Of a stretch of DNA of 18,251 nucleotides, positions 13,340 to 18,251 are shown in pieces. The notes beneath the pieces are model-generated. The model had not been told where the DNA came from. It did no database searches and saw only the letters and a program-made list of their open reading frames with translations. Origin of the DNA: Candidatus Nealsonbacteria bacterium CG01_land_8_20_14_3_00_12. GTDB lineage: Bacteria > Patescibacteriota > Minisyncoccia > Minisyncoccales > PETJ01. Position 1 is the stretch's first letter. Every line of letters starts with the position of its first letter. The stretch is from the NCBI GenBank assembly GCA_002781125.1, contig PETJ01000032.1, positions 1 to 18,251 of the forward strand, written 5' to 3'. The position numbers and the translations under genes are program-made.

Positions 13340-14271
13340 ATTACAAAAAATTTATTGATAAAAAAATAAAAGAAATTAGAGAAATAGTTGGGAAAGAAAA
13401 AGCCATCAGTGTGCTTTCGGGTGGGGTAGATAGTTCAACGGTGACTGTTTTAGGTCATAGAGCTTTAGGGAGTAGACTAAAAACTATTTTCATAAATAAT
13501 GGTTTAATGAGAGAAAATGAGCCAGAGAATGTTGTAAAGGTTTTTAGAAAGATTGGAATAAAAGTTGAGGTAATTGATGCCAAAGATAAATTTTTTAAGG
13601 CTTTAAAAGGGAAAATAGATCCGGAAGAAAAAAGAAAAATTATTTCCGATGTCTTTTATAGAGATGTTTTTAAGAAAATCCTCGAAAAAAATAGAGTCAA
13701 ATTTTTATTACAGGGGACAAACTTAACCGATATTGAAGAGACCGTCGCTGGGATTAAATTCCAGCATAATGTTTTAAAGCAAATAGGAATTTCCACGGAA
13801 AAGAAATTTGGTTACCGTCTTATCGAACCCTTAATTGAACTTCGCAAAGATGATATAAGGAAGGTTGCTAAGCTCCTTGGCTTGCCCGAAGAAATTCATC
13901 AAAGAATTCCCTTTCCTGGCCCAGCCTTAGCTGCTCGAGTAATTGGCGAAGTGACCCAGGAGAAAATTGCTATTGTTAGAAAAGCAACTGCTATTGTCGA
14001 AAAAGAATTAAAAAATTCGGGCGCTTTTCAATATTTCCCGGTTTTAATGGAAGATAAAGCAACTGGAGTAAGGGGTGGAAAAAGAGAATTTGGTAATATT
14101 ATTATCATTAGATGTGTTGAAAGTATTGATGCAAGGACAGCCACTCCAACAAAACTTTCCTGGAAAGTTTTAGAGAAAATCACCAAGCACCTAACAAATG
14201 AAATTGCTGGGATAAATCGAGTTTGTTATGACATAACTCCTAAACCTCCAGCAACAATAGAATACATCTAA
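13336..14271 (+). CDS. guaA: GMP synthase, ATP-pyrophosphatase subunit (no glutaminase domain)
   Basis: Activates XMP with ATP for amination to GMP. The PP-loop 'SGGVDSS' is at 28-34. The core continues with 'FLLQGTNLTDIEET', 'HNVLKQIG', 'PFPGPALAARVIGE' and the C-terminal dimerization domain ending 'RVCYDITPKPPATIEYI', close to the canonical GuaA ending. At 311 residues it contains only the ATPPase and dimerization parts, as in archaeal two-subunit GMP synthase; the amidotransferase part is not in this window. It must use a separate glutaminase or free ammonia. Some usually fixed residues are changed ('QGTNLTDIEET' for 'QGTLYPDVIES'). It overlaps purQ by four bases. A T8 run follows the stop at 14273-14280 without a strong hairpin. 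Confidence 0.88.
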   Translation: MNYKKFIDKKIKEIREIVGKEKAISVLSGGVDSSTVTVLGHRALGSRLKTIFINNGLMRENEPENVVKVFRKIGIKVEVIDAKDKFFKALKGKIDPEEKRKIISDVFYRDVFKKILEKNRVKFLLQGTNLTDIEETVAGIKFQHNVLKQIGISTEKKFGYRLIEPLIELRKDDIRKVAKLLGLPEEIHQRIPFPGPALAARVIGEVTQEKIAIVRKATAIVEKELKNSGAFQYFPVLMEDKATGVRGGKREFGNIIIIRCVESIDARTATPTKLSWKVLEKITKHLTNEIAGINRVCYDITPKPPATIEYI

Positions 14272-14278
14272 ATTTTTT

Positions 14279-14306
14279 TTGACAATTATCTTAAATTTGA
14301 TAGTTT
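14279..14306 (+). promoter_or_regulatory. Promoter upstream of purB-purC
   Basis: TTGACA (14279-14284, perfect -35), a 16-nt spacer and TAGTTT (14301-14306) with an upstream TG (extended -10). It starts just after the guaA stop. The predicted start is near 14313, giving a leader of about 80 nt before purB. The -10 match is imperfect; the -35 and context support the call. Confidence 0.6.
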
Positions 14307-14310
14307 CAAG

Positions 14311-14334
14311 AAAGGAGGGTTAGCTCCTTTTTTT
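14311..14334 (+). promoter_or_regulatory. AAAGGAG-N6-CTCCTTT inverted repeat with T-run, purB leader
   Basis: AAAGGAG (14311-14317) pairs with CTCCTTT (14324-14330) around GGTTAG, and T residues run on to 14334. The half-sites and spacing are identical to those at 4675-4694 before metG, while the six loop bases differ. It starts four bases after the -10 box. It could be an operator at the transcription start, a terminator for read-through from guaA, or an early attenuator. Confidence 0.55.
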
Positions 14335-14355
14335 CGTGGCTAAAACGTCACGAAA
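14332..14355 (+). promoter_or_regulatory. Second leader hairpin before purB
   Basis: TTTCGTGGC pairs with GTCACGAAA (nine pairs, one G-U) around a TAAAAC loop, the same loop as in the metG inverted repeat. TTAGC in the first hairpin (14320-14324) could alternatively pair with GCTAA (14339-14343), so mutually exclusive folds are possible. No known riboswitch class is recognised. Confidence 0.4.
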
Positions 14356-14381
14356 CCAGAACCTTCCAAAAATATATAAGG

Positions 14382-14390
14382 AAAGAGGTG
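14382..14390 (+). promoter_or_regulatory. Ribosome binding site of purB
   Basis: AAAGAGGTG lies four bases before the purB ATG. This is a clear Shine-Dalgarno site, unlike most genes in regions 1 and 2. Confidence 0.7.
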
Positions 14391-14394
14391 AAAC

Positions 14395-15684
14395 ATGATA
14401 TCCCGATATGTCAGAAAAGAAATGGGAAGAATTTGGTCAGATCAGAACAAATATGACAAATGGTTGACGGTAGAACTAGCTGCTCTTTGGGCAAGACGCA
14501 AGATGGGAGACCTTTCTCGTTACGCCTGGAGGAGAATTTCCAGCCGCGCCTCTTTTACGGTTGAAGAAATTGAGGCGCTAGACAAAGAGATTGGTCATGA
14601 TATGAATGCCTTCATTGGAGTGGCCCAGGGATACATTCAATCAAAACATGCTGGTGAATTCCACAAAGAGCTCACTTCTTATGATGTAGAAGAGCCCGCT
14701 CTGGCTATTTTAATGAGGGAGTCGACCGACCTTATCAAAGAAGGCATTGAGAGATTAAAAGCAGCACTTCTTGAACGAGCTAGAGAACATAAATGGACCA
14801 TTATGGCTGGTCGAACTCACGGCGTTCAGGCTGAAGCCATTACTTTCGGTTTTAAACTCTTGGTTTGGTACGAAGCTCTAAATCGTCGATTAAAGATGAT
14901 AGATGAGGCCAGAGAGGTAATTAATGTTGGAAAGATTTCTGGGGCTGTTGGTACCTACACCTTACCGCTGACAATAGAGGAGATGGTTTGTAAGAAGTTA
15001 GGGATGAAACCAGCCAAAATCTCAACTCAAATTCTCCAAAGAGATCGCCATGCTCAGGTTATTTCTGCTTTAGCCATTACCGCTGGTACAATAGAGCAAA
15101 TTGCTCTCGAGTTAAGGCGGCTTTGCCAAACAGAGATTGGCGAAATCCAAGAGCCATTCACCAAAAGACAAAAAGGTTCTTCAGCAATGGCCCACAAGAA
15201 AAACCCGGTTGTACTTGAACGAATCTGTGGATTAGCTCGGGTAATAAGGCACGATGTCGGCGCTGCTTTAGAAAACATTGCCACTTGGGCAGAAAGAGAC
15301 ATTAGCCATTCCTCAGTAGAGCGAGTAATTTTCCCTGACTGCTTTCAGGCCCTTGATTATATTATTGAGCGACTCACTTGGGTCATAAAAGAGATGGAAG
15401 TTTTTCCTGAGAAAATGCTTGAAAACCTGGAAAAGACCCAAGGAACAATTTTCTCTCAGCAAATCAGGGTTTGGCTTCTCGATAAGGGAATGGAGCCAGA
15501 AGCTGCCTACCGGCTTACTCAAGACGCTTGCTTTGAAGCTATTAAAACAAGCACCCCCTTGGTTTATATCTTGAAGAAGAGACCAGAGCTTTCGGAGTAT
15601 CCAGAAGAAGAACTCGAGAATCTCTTTAACTATCAAAACCAACTAAAACACATTGACCAGATTTTTGCCCGTTTTGGAATCTAA
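14395..15684 (+). CDS. purB: Adenylosuccinate lyase
   Basis: Cleaves SAICAR to AICAR plus fumarate and adenylosuccinate to AMP plus fumarate; cytoplasmic tetramer of the fumarase/aspartase superfamily. The three conserved regions are present: 'ELTSYDVEEPA' at 92-102, 'GRTHGVQAEAITFG' at 139-152 with the catalytic His142, and the flexible signature loop 'GSSAMAHKKNPV' at 261-272 with the catalytic Ser262/263. 429 residues matches the Bacillus-type enzyme (431). It has its own promoter, a hairpin leader and a good ribosome binding site. Its coding sequence is more GC-rich than purL (42% versus 27-33% in hand-counted 60-base lines) and contains no palindromic element. The product step follows PurC, encoded next. 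Confidence 0.96.
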   Translation: MISRYVRKEMGRIWSDQNKYDKWLTVELAALWARRKMGDLSRYAWRRISSRASFTVEEIEALDKEIGHDMNAFIGVAQGYIQSKHAGEFHKELTSYDVEEPALAILMRESTDLIKEGIERLKAALLERAREHKWTIMAGRTHGVQAEAITFGFKLLVWYEALNRRLKMIDEAREVINVGKISGAVGTYTLPLTIEEMVCKKLGMKPAKISTQILQRDRHAQVISALAITAGTIEQIALELRRLCQTEIGEIQEPFTKRQKGSSAMAHKKNPVVLERICGLARVIRHDVGAALENIATWAERDISHSSVERVIFPDCFQALDYIIERLTWVIKEMEVFPEKMLENLEKTQGTIFSQQIRVWLLDKGMEPEAAYRLTQDACFEAIKTSTPLVYILKKRPELSEYPEEELENLFNYQNQLKHIDQIFARFGI

Positions 15685-15691
15685 TTTAACA

Positions 15692-15699
15692 AAAGGAGG
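15692..15699 (+). promoter_or_regulatory. Ribosome binding site of purC
   Basis: AAAGGAGG, near-perfect complement to the 16S rRNA 3' end, six bases before the purC ATG and in the 21-nt gap after purB. Confidence 0.75.
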
Positions 15700-15705
15700 A
15701 GCAGA

Positions 15706-16530
15706 ATGGAGGCTAGAAAAGACGCAGAAGGTAAGACAAAGGTAATCTGGCCCACTTCCAATAAAGATGTGGTGCTAATTGAGAATAAGGACGACATCAC
15801 TGCTGGGGATGGGGTCAGGCACGATGTTATTGAACATAAAGGTGTGCTTGCTACCGAGATGACCTGTAACTGCTTTTCTTTACTCAACACAAAAGGGATT
15901 CCTACTCACTTCATTGAACGGGAAAGCGAAAGGAGATTCCTTGCTCTAAGAGTAAAGATGATTCCTATTGAGCTGGTAGCTCGGCGTATTGCCACCGGTT
16001 CCTATCTGAAGCGCCACCCTGAAACAGTTGAGGGTACCATCTTTGACCCGCTTGTCTTTGAACCATTCTATAAAGACGATGAACTTCACGATCCAATGAT
16101 GGTTTGGAGTGACAGGAGAGGATGCTTCGAACTCTATAACGCCAAGAAGCCAAAAACAGCAGGTTATCTTTTTGACCTAGACCCGAGAAATATCTTGACG
16201 CCCCGGGGCCGTCCTCTAGGAAAACAAGAGATGGGTGAACTCTGCGATATTACCTGTAATGTCTTCCTCATTTTAGAAAGAGCCTGGAAGGAGTTGAATG
16301 TAGTCTTAGTAGACCTAAAGATTGAATGCGGTTGGACTCCAGTTGCTCTAATAGTTGTGGCAGACGTTATTGATAATGACTCTTGGCGTATCTGGCCTGG
16401 CGGAGATAAAACCCAGATGATGGATAAGCAGGTCTATCGCGACTTGAAAGGCACAACCGTTGAAGCATTAGGAGCGATCAAGAAGAATTATACTTGGGTT
16501 GCCGAAACAACTAGGAAGTTTCTTCGCTGA
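15706..16530 (+). CDS. purC: SAICAR synthetase, PAICS-like (eukaryote-type) form
   Basis: Joins CAIR and aspartate with ATP to make SAICAR, the substrate of PurB. 'EGKTK' is at 8-12, 'DDITAGDG' at 29-36, 'PIELVARRIATGSYLKR' at 87-103, 'HDPMM' at 128-132 and 'DLKIECG' at 203-209. The C-terminal part 'ADVIDNDSWRIWPGGDK' (219-235), then 'DKQVYRDL', is much closer to animal PAICS ('ADVIDNDSWRLWPSGD', 'DKQSYRDL') than to the 'ADEISPDTCRLWD' pattern of E. coli or Bacillus PurC. It is 274 residues with no fused PurE domain. Residues ~134-165 form an extra segment relative to PAICS. It is followed by a terminator. Two hand-counted 60-base lines give 43-47% GC, above the neighbouring operon. Confidence 0.93.
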   Translation: MEARKDAEGKTKVIWPTSNKDVVLIENKDDITAGDGVRHDVIEHKGVLATEMTCNCFSLLNTKGIPTHFIERESERRFLALRVKMIPIELVARRIATGSYLKRHPETVEGTIFDPLVFEPFYKDDELHDPMMVWSDRRGCFELYNAKKPKTAGYLFDLDPRNILTPRGRPLGKQEMGELCDITCNVFLILERAWKELNVVLVDLKIECGWTPVALIVVADVIDNDSWRIWPGGDKTQMMDKQVYRDLKGTTVEALGAIKKNYTWVAETTRKFLR

Positions 16531-16540
16531 CTACTCGCAA

Positions 16541-16554
16541 GGCATGAAAATGCC
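16541..16554 (+). other. Small GAAA-tetraloop hairpin after purC
   Basis: GGCAT-GAAA-ATGCC: a five-pair stem closed by a GNRA tetraloop, 10 nt after the purC stop and five bases before the terminator. It may protect the 3' end or be incidental. Confidence 0.4.
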
Positions 16555-16558
16555 AGAT

Positions 16559-16592
16559 AGGGCAGTTGCCTCTTTTGAGCAGCTGCCCTTTT
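16559..16592 (+). terminator. Rho-independent terminator of purB-purC
   Basis: GGGCAGTTG (16560-16568) pairs with CAGCTGCCC (16580-16588), one G-U; a bulged C precedes an inner CTC/GAG and a TTTT loop. A T4 tract follows at 16589-16592. It lies 28 nt after the purC stop and immediately before the leuS promoter. Confidence 0.85.
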
Positions 16593-16595
16593 AAA

Positions 16596-16624
16596 TTGCC
16601 AAAATGAAAAAAACGAGCTAAAAT
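16596..16624 (+). promoter_or_regulatory. Promoter of leuS
   Basis: TTGCCA (16596-16601), exactly 17 nt, then TAAAAT (16619-16624): 5 of 6 matches to each sigma-70 box. The expected start is about 16631, only about six bases before the leuS ATG. Confidence 0.7.
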
Positions 16625-16636
16625 GAAAAATCATCT

Positions 16637-18251
16637 ATGCCTTACAATCCACAAAAAATTGGAAAGAAGTGGCAGAAGATTTGGGGAAAGATAGGAATTT
16701 TTAAAGCCCTAGATAAGTCAAAAAAGCCGAAGTTTTATTGTCTGGATATGTTTCCCTATCCTTCAGCTGAAGGATTACATGTTGGCCACTTGAGGGGTTA
16801 TACCTTTTCTGACGTGATTTCCAAAAAGAAAATGATGGAAGGATATAATGTTTTACATCCGATGGGTTGGGATGCTTTTGGCTTACCAGCTGAAAACTTT
16901 GCGATTAAAACCGGAATTCATCCTGTTCTTACTACTAAAAAAGCTATTAAAAATATTAAAAAACAACTTATTTCAACTGGTTTTGGCTACGATTGGCAGA
17001 GGGAAATCAATTCTTCTCAGCCAGAATATTATAAATGGACTCAATGGATGTTTTTAAAACTTTACAAAAGAGATTTGGCTTATAAAAAAGAGGCACCAGT
17101 AAATTTTTGTCCTTCCTGTAAAACGGTTTTGGCCAGAGAACAAGTGATTGACGGAAAGTGCGAAAGATGTGATAGTTTAGTAGAAAAAAAATATTTAAAA
17201 CAATGGTTTTTCAAGATTACTGATTATGCCGAAAGATTATTAAATGATTTGGAAAAAATAGATTGGCCAGAAAAAATTAAAGTGATGCAGAGAAATTGGA
17301 TTGGGAAATCAGAGGGAACAGAAATAAAATTTCTAATTTCTAATTCCCAATTTCTAATTGATATTTTTACGACCAGAGCCGATACCCTTTTCGGTTGTAC
17401 TTATGTAGTGGTAGCGCCAGAATACCCCTTAATTGAAGAATTAAAACCGCAAATTTCAAATTGGAAAGAAATTGAAAAATATATGGAAGAGGCGAAGAAG
17501 AAAACTGAAATTGAAAGGTTAGCTGAAGACTACAACCCACCCACCGCCCAAGCAAAAACCGGAATAGAATTAAAAGGAATTAAGGCAGTTAATCCAATTA
17601 ATAATCAAGAAGTTCCAATTTTTGTTGCTGATTATGTCTTGATGGAGTATGGAACCGGAGCTATAATGGCTGTTCCAGCCCACGACCAAAGAGACCTTCT
17701 TTTTGCTAAAAAATATAATTTACCGATTGTCGAAGTCATTAAATCAGTCGATGGGAAATCTTCGGTTGAAACAACTGCCTTTGAAGAAGATGGAATTTTA
17801 ACCAATTCAGGAGTTTTTAACGGATTGGATTCAACTAAAGCTAAGGAAGAAATTACGAAATATTTAGAAAAAAGAAATCTAGGAAAGCGAGCTATTCATT
17901 ATAAACTTCGGGACTGGTTGATTTCTCGACAAAGATATTGGGGGGCTCCCATTCCAATCATTTATTGCCCAAAATGTGGTGGAATACCTGTTCCGGAGCA
18001 GAATTTACCGGTTTTGCTACTTAAAATTAAAGATTTTAAACCAACTGGAAAAGGGGAAAGTCCTTTAGCTAAAGTAGAAAAGTTCGTCAAGGTTAAATGT
18101 CCAAAATGCGGAAAGAGTGCCAGGAGGGAAACTGATACCTTAGATACTTTTGTTTGCTCTTCTTGGTATTTTTTGAGATACGTCGATCCGAAAAATCAAA
18201 AAGAGTTTGCCTCAAAAGGAAAAATTAAAAATTGGTTGCCGGTTGATTTAT
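16637..18251 (+). CDS. leuS: Leucine--tRNA ligase, N-terminal ~538 residues (3' end outside window)
   Basis: Charges tRNA-Leu; class I synthetase with a CP1 editing domain. 'MFPYPSAEGLHVGHLRGYT' contains the HIGH-type motif 'HVGH' at 48-51. A Cys-rich zinc segment 'CPSCK ... CERC' follows. The CP1 editing domain has 'FTTRADTLFG' and 'MEYGTGAIMAVPAHDQRD', with Asp350 as the expected editing residue. 'YWGAPIPIIYCPKCGG', a second Cys pair 'CPKCGK' and 'TDTLDTFVCSSWYFLRY' come next. The frame is open to the last base; KMSKS and the anticodon domain would be beyond the edge. Residues 299-306 'YNPPTAQA' look like a short insert and are encoded by a 14-nt motif shared with the permease tail. The start is nearly leaderless and lacks a Shine-Dalgarno. 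Confidence 0.95.
   Translation, partial: MPYNPQKIGKKWQKIWGKIGIFKALDKSKKPKFYCLDMFPYPSAEGLHVGHLRGYTFSDVISKKKMMEGYNVLHPMGWDAFGLPAENFAIKTGIHPVLTTKKAIKNIKKQLISTGFGYDWQREINSSQPEYYKWTQWMFLKLYKRDLAYKKEAPVNFCPSCKTVLAREQVIDGKCERCDSLVEKKYLKQWFFKITDYAERLLNDLEKIDWPEKIKVMQRNWIGKSEGTEIKFLISNSQFLIDIFTTRADTLFGCTYVVVAPEYPLIEELKPQISNWKEIEKYMEEAKKKTEIERLAEDYNPPTAQAKTGIELKGIKAVNPINNQEVPIFVADYVLMEYGTGAIMAVPAHDQRDLLFAKKYNLPIVEVIKSVDGKSSVETTAFEEDGILTNSGVFNGLDSTKAKEEITKYLEKRNLGKRAIHYKLRDWLISRQRYWGAPIPIIYCPKCGGIPVPEQNLPVLLLKIKDFKPTGKGESPLAKVEKFVKVKCPKCGKSARRETDTLDTFVCSSWYFLRYVDPKNQKEFASKGKIKNWLPVDL
17532..17545. repeat. Second copy of the ACAACCCACCCACC motif, inside leuS
   Basis: Identical to 4579-4592 over 14 bases, and 17 of 18 with the next four. 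It is read in the same frame in both genes ('NPPT'). In leuS it replaces the short charged linker that normally leads to 'KTGV'; no hairpin follows it here. Confidence 0.55.

Noticed and set aside
15313-15642. Long open frame on the minus strand within purB, and similar minus-strand frames elsewhere
   Set aside because: They lie opposite strongly conserved genes, show no family motifs, and lack ribosome binding sites.
1-18251. tRNA, rRNA, CRISPR array, transposase or phage genes
   Set aside because: None seen: no cloverleaf or rRNA-like sequence, no spaced direct repeats, and no integrase or transposase motifs in any frame.

Overview
The window is an AT-rich, densely packed bacterial stretch of about 18 kb with every gene on the + strand. 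It most likely comes from a member of the Candidate Phyla Radiation (Patescibacteria, Parcubacteria-like). That placement is an inference from gene style: a single-chain GlyRS, a short MetRS without a C-terminal tRNA-binding domain, MTAP, AI-2E permease, a DUF11-like surface protein, gaps of a few bases, and many start codons without a Shine-Dalgarno site. TGA is used as an ordinary stop (glyQS, purQ, purC), so the Gly-TGA code of Gracilibacteria/SR1 is excluded.

Layout. (1) 1-4643: end of a surface protein, glycyl-tRNA synthetase, an M16 zinc peptidase and an AI-2E family permease. (2) 4644-14271: a promoter-like site, then eight tightly spaced or overlapping genes: metG, tatD, a methylthioadenosine/purine nucleoside phosphorylase, a small P-loop ATPase, purM, purL (PurS-PurL fusion), purQ and the ATP-pyrophosphatase part of GMP synthase. 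(3) 14272-16594: a second unit with its own promoter, structured leader, strong ribosome binding sites and terminator, carrying purB and a eukaryote-like purC; its base composition is visibly more GC-rich than its neighbours. (4) 16596-end: a strong promoter and a nearly leaderless leuS cut by the window edge.

Functionally the cluster covers FGAR to FGAM (PurL/PurQ), FGAM to AIR (PurM), CAIR to SAICAR (PurC), SAICAR to AICAR (PurB) and XMP to GMP (GuaA), plus base salvage by the phosphorylase. PurF, PurD, PurN/T, PurE, PurH, PurA and GuaB are not in the window. De novo purine synthesis is uncommon in this type of organism.

The most unusual content is a set of small palindromic or double-hairpin elements lying inside or across genes. 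Two look like real in-frame insertions flanked by 4-bp direct repeats: one in purL (TTGA, 81-nt period) and one in tatD (CTCT, 48-nt period). Removing one period from either restores the expected family sequence. Elements related to the tatD copy sit inside metG and across the tatD/mtnP junction, where the repeat supplies the tatD stop and the mtnP start. A 28-nt tandem hairpin repeat with fully compensated stem changes spans the glyQS stop and the M16 peptidase start. No such element was seen in purB or purC. A second shared signal is an AAAGGAG-N6-CTCCTTT inverted repeat just downstream of the -10 box in front of both metG and purB.
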